Shown here piece by piece: positions 1 through 6,908 of a DNA stretch of 16,382 nucleotides; position 1 is the first letter of the stretch; each line of letters begins with the position of its first letter. This DNA comes from Desulfuromonadaceae bacterium GWC2_58_13. Its GTDB lineage: Bacteria; Desulfobacterota; Desulfuromonadia; Desulfuromonadales; Trichloromonadaceae. The stretch lies in contig MHXM01000151.1 in the NCBI GenBank assembly GCA_001825565.1, forward strand, positions 29,532 through 45,913, read 5' to 3'. A program made the translations under genes and the position numbers. Below the pieces are notes generated by a model. It searched no databases, was not told the DNA's origin, and saw only the letters and a program-made list of their open reading frames with translations.

Positions 1-1131
1 CGGGAAACTTTTCACGGCCTGCCCGGCCTGCTGGCGGACTCGCTGCCGGACCGTTTCGGCAACGCCCTGATCGATGCCTGGCTGGCCACTCGGGGACAGC
101 ATCCCGAATCGTTCAATGCCGTGGAACGCTTGTGTTATACGGGTACGCGCGGGATGGGAGCGCTGGAGTATGCTCCAACCCTGGGGCCGGTCTCCCGGCA
201 GGCGACCCGCATCCGGATCGACACCCTGGTTGAACTCGCCTCTGAAATTCTGACCCAGCGAGGCACTCTGAAGGGTTCCTTTGGCCAGGATGGCAAGGAA
301 GAGGCGTTGAGAGACATCCTGCGGGTCGGCACCTCGGCGGGGGGCGCTCGGGCCAAAGCGGTCATCGCCTGGAATCCGACGACCAACGAGGTCCGCTCCG
401 GACAGGTGAACGCCGGTTCGGGTTTTGAATATTGGCTGCTCAAGTTCGATGGGGTGTCCGGCAACAAGGACAAGGAACTGGAGGATCCCAAGGGCTATGG
501 GGCCATTGAATATGCCTATTACCGGATGGCGACGGAGGCCGGTATCGCCATGAGCGAGTGCCGGCTGTTTGAAGAGAACGACCGGCGGCATTTCATGACC
601 CGGCGGTTCGATCGTCGATCCGGCGGCGAAAAACTTCACATGCAGTCCCTTGGAGCCCTGGCTCACTATGATTTTAATCTGGCCGGCGCCTATGCCTATG
701 AGCAGGCCCTGCTCGTTATCCGTCAGCTCGGCCTGCCGATGAACGCGGTCGAAGAACAGTATCGCCGGATGGTGTTCAATATCGTCGCGCGTAACCAGGA
801 TGACCATGTCAAGAACATCGCTTTTCTGATGGACAGGACGGGAACCTGGTCGCTGGCGCCGGCTTTCGACATGACCTACAGCTTTCAGCCGACGGGCCGA
901 TGGACCGCCACCCATCAGATGACCCTGAACGGCAAGCGCGACAATTTCACCCAGGAGGATTTCCGGTCCTGCGCGAAGGCGGCCTCGATGAAGCGAGGTC
1001 GGGCCGAGGCGATTTTCGAAGAAGTTCGCGGGGTGGTGTCGAACTGGCCGGACTATGCCGACGAGGCGGGAGTTCCTTCACTCTGGCGGGATAAAATCGC
1101 GCCGACGCTACGTCTGCAAAAATTCGCCTGA
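1..1131 (+). CDS. hipA: HipA-family serine/threonine kinase toxin, 5'-truncated by the window edge
   Basis: The reading frame is open from base 1, so the gene begins before the window and 376 residues are visible (E. coli HipA has about 440). The visible N-terminus contains the HipA signature GLPGLLADSLPDRFGNAL. Further motifs are SAGGARAK (visible residues 112-119), which matches the Ser-bearing regulatory loop SxGxxxK where HipA proteins autophosphorylate; WLLKFD with the likely ATP-binding Lys148; NQDDHVKN with likely catalytic Asp267; and PAFD with likely metal-binding Asp290. Known HipA-family kinases phosphorylate aminoacyl-tRNA synthetases such as GltX, or other proteins, and cause growth arrest or persistence. 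They are normally paired with a HipB-type HTH antitoxin upstream, which would lie outside this window. A GTG at 121 is not the true start, because conserved HipA sequence precedes it. All key kinase residues are present, so the enzyme is probably active. Family membership is very likely; the target is unknown. Confidence 0.93.
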   Translation, partial: RETFHGLPGLLADSLPDRFGNALIDAWLATRGQHPESFNAVERLCYTGTRGMGALEYAPTLGPVSRQATRIRIDTLVELASEILTQRGTLKGSFGQDGKEEALRDILRVGTSAGGARAKAVIAWNPTTNEVRSGQVNAGSGFEYWLLKFDGVSGNKDKELEDPKGYGAIEYAYYRMATEAGIAMSECRLFEENDRRHFMTRRFDRRSGGEKLHMQSLGALAHYDFNLAGAYAYEQALLVIRQLGLPMNAVEEQYRRMVFNIVARNQDDHVKNIAFLMDRTGTWSLAPAFDMTYSFQPTGRWTATHQMTLNGKRDNFTQEDFRSCAKAASMKRGRAEAIFEEVRGVVSNWPDYADEAGVPSLWRDKIAPTLRLQKFA

Positions 1132-1143
1132 AACCGGCTGCAC

Positions 1144-1166
1144 ATGTCAGCTTTCTGACGTTTCTT
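1144..1166 (+). terminator. Possible terminator after hipA
   Basis: Thirteen bases after the hipA stop codon a 7-bp stem (ATGTCAG / CTGACGT, one G-T pair) with a CTTT loop is followed by TTCTT. The stem and U-tract are short, so this is a modest candidate for a rho-independent terminator. Confidence 0.4.
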
Positions 1167-1839
1167 GCGGGCGGTAGAGTGTCATCGACTTGACAGCGGT
1201 CTTCCGGGGACCAGGCAAAATCCGAAGGGTTTTCTATCGGAGCGCAGTCTCTTCGGGGTCGCGTTGTGGCGGGTTCAATCCTGATGTTCCGGCCCGCTCT
1301 CAATCCCTCTAGTTCAAACAATTTAAGGGCTTGGGCCGGGTGGGCGGTCTTCTTATTTTGGTGTTCAGGGTCGTGCTGTGTTCGCGGCCCGATGTTTTGA
1401 CCCATCTTATGTACCGGTAAAAACTCTTTCCATATTTTCTAACACCGTTTCCATTAAAATTATACCCATTCAGAGCAGTGCCTCCCTCCAGGTTTTTCCT
1501 TGGCCCCCATCTCTTTGTCGCATCTTGTCCAACGAGCCGAAAATATTATGTTTTGCCTTTGGAAGGCTCTGTTTTCGATGAGTATTCCGGGATCCATTCG
1601 GCCGATTGACAAGAGTCGGCAAAATATTTGCATTTGATGGGCAAGCCAATGAAAAATAAATAATTATATAAATAGAATAAAATTACATATAGGATATAAG
1701 CATCCGAAAACATTTAAAAAAAATGATTTGTAAAAAGTTGTTTATTTGTCGGATTATGTTTGTTACAAAAATAAACATTAAATAAAAAGTTGTTTTAATT
1801 TACTTACTGGAATAATGAGGGGACCCTCGGGTCGTTGGT
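1167..1839. other. Non-coding spacer between hipA and the signalling operon
   Basis: No convincing gene is present. The open frame at 1378-1581 lacks a Shine-Dalgarno sequence and any family motif, and the minus-strand frame over 947-1405 runs mostly antisense to hipA. The first half has ordinary base composition. From about 1620 to 1815 the sequence is almost entirely A and T, unlike the GC-rich genes around it. A small stem-loop (GCCGA 1601-1605 / TCGGC 1616-1620) marks the transition. The AT-rich part probably holds the promoter and control region of the operon starting at 1840. Confidence 0.6.
1621..1816 (+). promoter_or_regulatory. AT-rich control region with a repeated 13-mer and a palindrome
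   Basis: The 13-mer TAAAAAGTTGTTT occurs exactly twice, at 1731-1743 and 1783-1795. The start-to-start distance is 52 bp, close to five helical turns. Almost midway lies the palindrome TTTGT-T-ACAAA at 1759-1769. The second repeat ends about 45 bases before the GTG of the histidine kinase gene. This arrangement is compatible with operator sites for a dimeric regulator or with nucleoid-protein binding. Several AT-rich hexamers could serve as -10 boxes, and I cannot choose one. The repeats are seen directly; the regulatory role is inferred, and AT-rich DNA yields chance repeats more often than GC-rich DNA. Confidence 0.45.
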
Positions 1840-2919
1840 GTGAAAGTGCTAACTCAGGTTGAAAACGAATTCCCTTCCGATGATCGGCCGCAAGGCAAAC
1901 GAACGGCCAGGGTCGCGGAGGGCTGGTCCTACGCGGATGTTTTACATAATCTCGACATCGGGATCATCATTGCCGACCAAATGGGTCGAACGATCGATCT
2001 GTGCAACGCGGCCGCCCGGTCGATATTGCAACCCGCCGGTCCTGAGCTGACCTTTCAGGACCTGCTTTGTGGCCTGCTCCACGAAAGTAGCGAACTGTTA
2101 TTGGGTGGATTGACCCATACCTCACGGATCTTTCAACGCGGCAGCCGCATTCTCGGCTATACCATTTATCCGGTTTCGGATCGTCATTTCTGCATTTTAC
2201 TCAGGGACATCACGGATAAAACCCGTTTGGAATCCATTGCCCAGGCGGTCAATACCATGGACAACGTCGGCTTGATTTTTTCCGGCATCCGTCATGAAAT
2301 CGGCAACCCGTTGAATTCCATCAAAATGACCATCAGTGTGTTGCGGAAAAATCTCGACACTTTTTCCAAGGACACCATCCGGCAATACATCGATCGAACC
2401 GAACTGGAAGTCAACCGAATGGAATATCTCCTGAAATCGCTAAAAAATTTCAGCATGTATGAAAAGGTGGAAATCAAATCCTACGACCTGTCCGTTTTTC
2501 TCAATAAAATGGAAAGTCTCGTTTTTCTCGATTTTTTGGACAAGGGCATCGAATTGACTTTTGAACGTCCCTCGAAGCCGATTCAGGTTCTCATGGACCC
2601 GCGCGCTCTGCATCAGGCCATGCTCAACATTCTGGCGAATGCCGCCGATGCCCTGGTGGATCGACCGCATCCGTCGATTCTGATCCGGACCATGCCTCAC
2701 GATCGGCTGGTATGGCTGGAAATTGAAGATAATGGTTGTGGCATGACGCCCGAAGAGCAGAAGTTGCTTTTCCAGCCTTTCTTTACCAACAAGCCTCAGG
2801 GCAACGGTCTCGGTCTGATGATTTCGAAAAAACTGTTGGCCAAAATGAATGGCAGTCTGGAGATTCATAGCACGGAAGGGCAGGGGACCAGGGTTCGCAT
2901 GGGACTCCCCTTATCCTGA
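1840..2919 (+). CDS. Soluble PAS-domain sensor histidine kinase (NtrB-like)
   Basis: The 359-residue protein has no membrane segment or signal peptide, so it is cytoplasmic. A PAS-like domain spans roughly residues 31-125, followed by a dimerisation/phosphoacceptor helix with the H-box RHEIGNPLNS (His152). The ATPase domain has N-box Asn263 (MLNILANAADAL), G1 box EDNGCG (296-301), F-box FQPFFTNK and G2 box GNGLGL (321-326). All catalytic elements are intact. The nearest classes are the NtrB/ZraS-type kinases. The start is a GTG with a purine-rich GAGGGG about 15 bases upstream, a long spacing; no better in-frame start precedes it. The downstream neighbour is a response regulator 63 bp away, its probable phosphotransfer partner. 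Because the kinase is soluble, its stimulus is either cytosolic or delivered by a partner, with the Cache proteins at the end of the operon the obvious candidates. Confidence 0.93.
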   Translation: MKVLTQVENEFPSDDRPQGKRTARVAEGWSYADVLHNLDIGIIIADQMGRTIDLCNAAARSILQPAGPELTFQDLLCGLLHESSELLLGGLTHTSRIFQRGSRILGYTIYPVSDRHFCILLRDITDKTRLESIAQAVNTMDNVGLIFSGIRHEIGNPLNSIKMTISVLRKNLDTFSKDTIRQYIDRTELEVNRMEYLLKSLKNFSMYEKVEIKSYDLSVFLNKMESLVFLDFLDKGIELTFERPSKPIQVLMDPRALHQAMLNILANAADALVDRPHPSILIRTMPHDRLVWLEIEDNGCGMTPEEQKLLFQPFFTNKPQGNGLGLMISKKLLAKMNGSLEIHSTEGQGTRVRMGLPLS

Positions 2920-2982
2920 ATATATGTGACACCGCCAGTCGGCGTAATTTGCATCATTTAATATAGGGGAGGTGAACATTCA

Positions 2983-4086
2983 ATGAAAAAAATCCTGGTC
3001 GTCGACGACGAACGCCCATTTTTATTGAGTCTCAAGGATGGACTGCTGGCCTATACGGATAAATTCAATGTGCTGTTGGCCAGCAATGGTCAGGAGGCTT
3101 TGCGGATTCTCAAGGAAGAACAGATCGATCTGCTGGTCACCGACCTCAAGTTGCCGGTCATGGATGGTTTTCAATTGCTGGCCCATGTCAGCCGTTACGA
3201 TCCGTATTTGCCGGTGATTGTCATCACGGCCTTTGGCACTCCGGAAATCGAAGAGCGGCTGAGTCGCATGAATGCTCTGCACTACCTGGAGAAGCCCCTG
3301 GATTTCGATGTCCTGGCGCAGACGATTGAATCGGCGCTGGCAAACGAATTGCGCAGTTACATTCGCGGCATAACGCTGGCGACCTTTCTGCAATTGGTGC
3401 ATTTGGAGAAAAAGAGCTGTTCGTTGAAGATCCGTTCCAAAGACCAGGTCGGTTATCTCTTTATCCATCAAGGCGAATTGTGCGATGCCCAGACGGATCT
3501 TTTACAGGAGGAAGCGGCGGCGCTCGAGATCGTGACCTGGGAAGACACCGAGATCGAAATGGACGGTATTTGTCGCCGGCGCGGTAAAAAAATTGCCTCA
3601 AGTCTTGAATTTCTGCTCATGGAGGCCTTCAGGATCAAGGACGAAGCCAGTGTCTCGCCCGAGATGCTGGAGCAGGCCCATGTTCTTCCTCCGGCGAACC
3701 TGAAGGTGCCTCCTCCAGCACCGGCGGCGAGCCCACCGCCACGGCGCAAGGCGGACCCGGACGAGAAACTATTGTCCGTTCTCAATAAATCCAAGGCGAT
3801 AAACGAGTTTGCCATCTTTGATTCGACAAATTTTCTGGAGCATCAAAGCGGTCCCCCCTGTTCCCTGACTCAACTCGATCTGAATACCTATTTCCCGGCC
3901 TGCCTGGATCTGGGCAAGGAGGTGGAAGGAAACGGTTTGCGTTATTTGCTGTTGAGTTGCGCCCGTCGGCAGCGTTATCTGTTTTTCAAGCGCGGAACCC
4001 GTCAAGTCGTGCTGGCGTTGGCTCAAGGGGCTCAGCCAGCGCAGGTTTTGGACCAGTTTTCTTCATCCTTGTTTGAAACGACGTGA
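2983..4086 (+). CDS. Response regulator: receiver plus PATAN (DUF4388) plus unassigned C-terminal domain
   Basis: The 367-residue protein begins with a complete CheY-like receiver (1-120): acidic pair Asp8/Asp9, phosphoacceptor Asp54 in LVTDLKLPVMDG, Thr82 and Lys104. A PATAN/DUF4388 domain follows (about 126-215; GITLATFLQLVHLEKKSCSL, then YLFIHQGELCDAQ). A proline-rich linker (about 235-257) leads to a C-terminal region of about 110 residues that I cannot assign; its pattern of strands and helices could be another roadblock-like or PATAN-accessory fold. There is no HTH or enzymatic output domain. PATAN response regulators are known from cyanobacteria (PatA and relatives), where they work through protein contacts and affect motility or development. 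The start is well supported by AGGGGAGGTGA at 2965-2975. Phosphorylation by the adjacent kinase is inferred from gene order. Confidence 0.92.
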   Translation: MKKILVVDDERPFLLSLKDGLLAYTDKFNVLLASNGQEALRILKEEQIDLLVTDLKLPVMDGFQLLAHVSRYDPYLPVIVITAFGTPEIEERLSRMNALHYLEKPLDFDVLAQTIESALANELRSYIRGITLATFLQLVHLEKKSCSLKIRSKDQVGYLFIHQGELCDAQTDLLQEEAAALEIVTWEDTEIEMDGICRRRGKKIASSLEFLLMEAFRIKDEASVSPEMLEQAHVLPPANLKVPPPAPAASPPPRRKADPDEKLLSVLNKSKAINEFAIFDSTNFLEHQSGPPCSLTQLDLNTYFPACLDLGKEVEGNGLRYLLLSCARRQRYLFFKRGTRQVVLALAQGAQPAQVLDQFSSSLFETT

Positions 4087-4109
4087 TTTTTCTCCTATAG
4101 GGGGTACTT

Positions 4110-4793
4110 ATGCAACAACTGATCGATGAGTTCAAATCCATTCCCGGTGTGGTTGGTGCCAGCGTCTTCCGTCCCAAGCAGGGGGTCGTCTGCCATAACT
4201 TGCCGGCTTTGTTCAAGGCCGACCGCATCAATGAAATCGGCAAACATCTGGTCAAAATCCATGCGGCCGGGCGTCACAATTTTCCCGACCTGGCGGAAGT
4301 CATGGTCAACTATGAGGAAGCGACCATCCTTTGCCGACAGTTCCAAGGAGGGGATTTTCTGATTGCGGTTTGCGATCCCGGGGTCAATTTCAATCTGCTG
4401 ACCATGTCGATGAATTTGGCGATTCAGGATTTCCAGGGCACCGAGCTGGCTTCTGTCCCTGCTCCGCCACCTTCCGCCGCGCCGGTTCCCGCCGATGAAA
4501 AACCGGCCGTTGTTTCTCCAACGGTTCGGAAAGTCGATCCGACCGCGTTGCGGGAATCGGGGGAGCTGGCGGAACCGATGCAGATTTTGCTGCAGTCCCT
4601 GACCAAAATCATGGGTCCCATGGCAATGATTGTGTTCGACGACGCGGTCATTGCCTGGGCCACCGGCCAGACGCCGTCACTCTCGAATCTGAATACTCTC
4701 CTCGACCTTCTCTGTGAGGAGATTGGCGATCAGGAGAATGCTGGTCGTTACCGGAGTCTGGTCAAGAAGCAATTGTCGCTGGAAGAGAGCTGA
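4110..4793 (+). CDS. Roadblock/LC7-domain protein with extra C-terminal domain
   Basis: Residues 1-110 fit a roadblock/LC7 fold, opening with the typical helix and IPGVVGASVF followed by a turn and GVVCHN. Prokaryotic proteins of this fold (such as MglB) dimerise and act as GTPase-activating or scaffolding partners of small Ras-like GTPases. A Pro/Ala-rich linker (about 115-140) joins it to a compact C-terminal domain (about 148-222) containing IMGPMAMIVFDDAVIAW. That GPxA-containing segment resembles a small domain found at the ends of other bacterial signalling proteins (DUF8082-like, from memory and not verified). The start has AGGGGG at 4099-4104 and lies 23 bp after the regulator stop, so co-transcription is very likely. 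No small GTPase gene is in the window. The LC7 assignment is fairly secure; the C-terminal one is tentative. Confidence 0.82.
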   Translation: MQQLIDEFKSIPGVVGASVFRPKQGVVCHNLPALFKADRINEIGKHLVKIHAAGRHNFPDLAEVMVNYEEATILCRQFQGGDFLIAVCDPGVNFNLLTMSMNLAIQDFQGTELASVPAPPPSAAPVPADEKPAVVSPTVRKVDPTALRESGELAEPMQILLQSLTKIMGPMAMIVFDDAVIAWATGQTPSLSNLNTLLDLLCEEIGDQENAGRYRSLVKKQLSLEES

Positions 4794-4807
4794 AGCGAGG
4801 AGGGGTC

Positions 4808-5167
4808 ATGTCCGCTGCCGAACGTTTTGCCAATCGCATCGCCCAGATCAAAGGGGTGGACCGTTTTGTTCTGACGCGTCAGGACGGTCAAATCATTACC
4901 CATAATCTTTCCAATCCGGAGCAATTGGCTTCGGTGGTCACTCTCGGCGGGTACGGCGCTCAGGCCATCGAGAAAAGTGTCGGTTTCAGCCCGTTTCGCT
5001 ACCTGGTCTGTACCCGTCCGCAGTGCCAGAACCTCATCGTTTTTTCTCTTGATAAATATTTTCTCGGCATTCAGCAGAAGGCGGATACCAGCCAGGCCGA
5101 GTTGGTTGGGGATGTCGGCCGCTTTCTGCAGCACATTTTGAACCGCCGCAAGGAAACCAATGGTTAA
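4808..5167 (+). CDS. Small roadblock/LC7-domain protein
   Basis: This 119-residue protein is a single roadblock/LC7 domain. An N-terminal helix is followed by IKGVDRFVLTRQDGQIITHN, then a central helix and the strand pair around LIVFSLDKYFLGIQQK. It has no signal peptide or membrane segment. A strong Shine-Dalgarno (GAGGAGGGG, 4797-4805) precedes the ATG, 14 bp after the previous gene. Two adjacent LC7 genes suggest a heterodimer or heterotetramer, as with MglB-like or Ragulator-like assemblies, but this is inference. In actinobacterial conservons, LC7 genes sit beside a histidine kinase and a GTPase; here the kinase is present and the GTPase is not. Confidence 0.85.
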   Translation: MSAAERFANRIAQIKGVDRFVLTRQDGQIITHNLSNPEQLASVVTLGGYGAQAIEKSVGFSPFRYLVCTRPQCQNLIVFSLDKYFLGIQQKADTSQAELVGDVGRFLQHILNRRKETNG

Positions 5168-5183
5168 TTCAGGAGGATTTGTG

Positions 5184-5786
5184 ATGAAAACAAAACGAAA
5201 ACCGATTAAAGCCTTGATGGGCTGTCTGGTCCTGCTGGTTTTGGCTGGCGCCAATCCCGCCCTGGCGGAGGAACCTCTGAGCGGTTTGGATGCAAAAGTC
5301 AAGGAACTGGCCGATCAATGCGCTCGTGAGATCATCACCCAGTATGAATTGCTTCTGACCTCCGGACATCTCACGACGGCCCAGCTATTCGATACCTTTT
5401 ATATCCCGGTCGCCGGCACCGAACCGCAGAAATTCCATACTCAATACGACGAGCTGGCGGCGGGCATTATTCGCCCGATTCTGGACAAGTTTCTGGAGCT
5501 GGATGATCGCTTTGAGTTTGTGGTGGTGGTTGACCGCAATGGATACCTGCCGGCCCACAATACCCGCTACTCCAAACCGTTGTCCGGAGATCGGGCCGCC
5601 GACGCTCAATGGAACCGGGAAAAACGGTTATTCAACGATCGCGCCGGGCTGGCGGCCGCCCGCAACAGCGAACCCTATCTGCTTCAGCGCTACAGCCGGG
5701 ATACGGGGGAAAGCATGAGTGACATATCCGTGCCGATCATGGTGCAGGGGCGGCACTGGGGAGCGGTAAGGATTGCCTATCACTAA
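5184..5786 (+). CDS. Secreted stand-alone Cache-like sensory domain protein
   Basis: I chose the ATG at 5184 because AGGAGG at 5171-5176 lies 7 bases upstream and a signal peptide begins there; the frame remains open to 5160, overlapping the previous gene. The 200-residue product has a signal peptide ending ALA|EE (cleavage after about residue 28), no lipobox and no second membrane segment, so it should be soluble in the periplasm. The mature part is a periplasmic ligand-binding domain of the kind usually found between the two membrane helices of Geobacter/Pelobacter-type chemoreceptors. Its conserved blocks are FDTFYIPVAGT, VDRNGYLPAHN, NREKRLFNDRAGL, RDTGESM and GRHWGAVRIAY. There is no CXXCH haem motif. 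It is clearly paralogous to the next gene product. It may bind the same ligand or dock on the membrane partner. Confidence 0.85.
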   Translation: MKTKRKPIKALMGCLVLLVLAGANPALAEEPLSGLDAKVKELADQCAREIITQYELLLTSGHLTTAQLFDTFYIPVAGTEPQKFHTQYDELAAGIIRPILDKFLELDDRFEFVVVVDRNGYLPAHNTRYSKPLSGDRAADAQWNREKRLFNDRAGLAAARNSEPYLLQRYSRDTGESMSDISVPIMVQGRHWGAVRIAYH

Positions 5787-5846
5787 TAGAAAGAGCGCAT
5801 GCCGTGCTCTTGATAAAATCAATCATGACTTTTGAGGAGGTTGCTG

Positions 5847-6737
5847 ATGTTTAACAAGGTCGGATTCAAGGTCGCTGTTCTGGTGAACCTGGTATTGCTG
5901 GTTGTTATGGCGGCGGGATCGTTCTACCTCATTCAGGAGCAGAGCAAGAGTCTGGATGCCCAACTTCTGGAACGGGGCAAGATCGAGTCGATTCTCGGGG
6001 CCAAAATGGTGGGCAAGGTCCTTGAGGAAGCCATTGACAATGGCGTGTTCACTGTAGGGGAGGCCTTTGATACAAATTATGAGGAAATCCCGGGCTTCGA
6101 TCCCGCCAAATACCATACGGCCTACGATTCTTATCTGGATAAGGCCATTCTCGCCCTGGAAGACGAATTCCTCAAGGACGATAGCGTCGAATTTGCCGTG
6201 GCGGTGGACCGGAACGGTTATCTGCCGACCCACAACTCCCGTTTCCAGCAGGGAATCAGCGGCGAAAAGGGCAAGGATCTTTCGGGAAATCGCACTAAAC
6301 GTATGTTTAACGACCCCATTGGCCTCAAAAGCGCGCAGAATCAGGATGAAGCGTTTCGGCAGATCTATAAGCGCGATACCGGAGAAGTCATGTGGGACAT
6401 CTCTTCACCCATCTTCGTCAAGGGAAAGCACTGGGGTGGTTTTCGGATCGGCGTCTCCCTTAAAAAAATGGATATCGCTAAAAATAAACTCCAGGGAACC
6501 TTGTTGGCCATCATGGGTGGTTTGCTTCTGGTGTCCATTCTTGCGGTTTTCCTGGTGGTGGACCTTGCCCTCAAGCCGCTTGGAAAGTTCACCCAAATCG
6601 CAGGAGAACTGGCTGACGGCAAAATCGACCAGAAAATCGTCGCCACGTCCCATGACGAGATCGGTAAGCTGGCGGACGTGCTGGAACGGTTGCGGGTCAG
6701 TTTGAAAATGGCCATGGATCGGCTCAGTCGAAAATAG
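5847..6737 (+). CDS. Membrane Cache-HAMP sensor protein lacking an output domain
   Basis: The ATG at 5847 is preceded by GAGGAGG (5834-5840). The frame is open further upstream only across this ribosome site. The 296-residue protein has a first membrane helix (about 8-29), a periplasmic Cache-like domain (about 30-210; FDTNYEEIPGF, VDRNGYLPTHN, NRTKRMFNDPIGL, RDTGEVMWDIS, GKHWGGFRIG), a second membrane helix (about 217-240) and a HAMP domain (about 240-293; LKPLGKFTQIAGELADGKID, then HDEIGKLADVLERL). It ends just after HAMP, without a methyl-accepting, kinase or cyclase module, so it looks like the receptor half of a chemoreceptor. The stop is clean and no signalling domain follows in any frame. 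Since it closes an operon with a soluble kinase, HAMP may signal to that kinase by direct contact. This is inferred. Confidence 0.88.
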   Translation: MFNKVGFKVAVLVNLVLLVVMAAGSFYLIQEQSKSLDAQLLERGKIESILGAKMVGKVLEEAIDNGVFTVGEAFDTNYEEIPGFDPAKYHTAYDSYLDKAILALEDEFLKDDSVEFAVAVDRNGYLPTHNSRFQQGISGEKGKDLSGNRTKRMFNDPIGLKSAQNQDEAFRQIYKRDTGEVMWDISSPIFVKGKHWGGFRIGVSLKKMDIAKNKLQGTLLAIMGGLLLVSILAVFLVVDLALKPLGKFTQIAGELADGKIDQKIVATSHDEIGKLADVLERLRVSLKMAMDRLSRK

Positions 6738-6767
6738 CGTTCCTTTCAGGGCAGATAAAAGTCTCCG

Positions 6768-6801
6768 AGGTCGAGGGATTCCCATGGGAGTCCCCCGACC
6801 T
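6768..6801 (+). terminator. Stem-loop after the signalling operon
   Basis: AGGTCGAGGGA (6768-6778) pairs with TCCCCCGACCT (6791-6801), an 11-bp stem with a single A-C mismatch, and the loop contains the palindrome TCCCATGGGA. It starts 31 bases after the last operon stop. There is no U-tract, so it may be an RNA-stabilising 3' structure or a factor-dependent terminator rather than a classical one. Confidence 0.5.
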
Positions 6802-6811
6802 TGCGGACCGT

Positions 6812-6846
6812 CGGCAACGTCTCCTTTTTGCGTGGGGACGTTGTCG
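6812..6846 (+). repeat. Second strong inverted repeat upstream of ligE
   Basis: CGGCAACGTCTCC (6812-6824) and GGGGACGTTGTCG (6834-6846) form a 13-bp stem with two G-T pairs around the 9-base loop TTTTTGCGT. It lies 10 bases beyond the previous stem-loop and 62 bases before the ligase start. It could be a tandem terminator or part of the ligase leader; no U-tract follows the stem. Confidence 0.5.
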
Positions 6847-6908
6847 TTTATGAGCTTTCCGGTACCGGAGTCGGTGGCCGCGGAAGACGGAATGAATCGA
6901 TTTTTCGC

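Noticed and set aside
1190..1218. TTGACA after hipA as a -35 box
   Set aside because: No -10-like hexamer at 16-18 bases spacing; the following sequence is GC-rich.
1378..1581. 67-codon open frame in the spacer after hipA
   Set aside because: No ribosome site, no recognisable motif and a composition like random translation.
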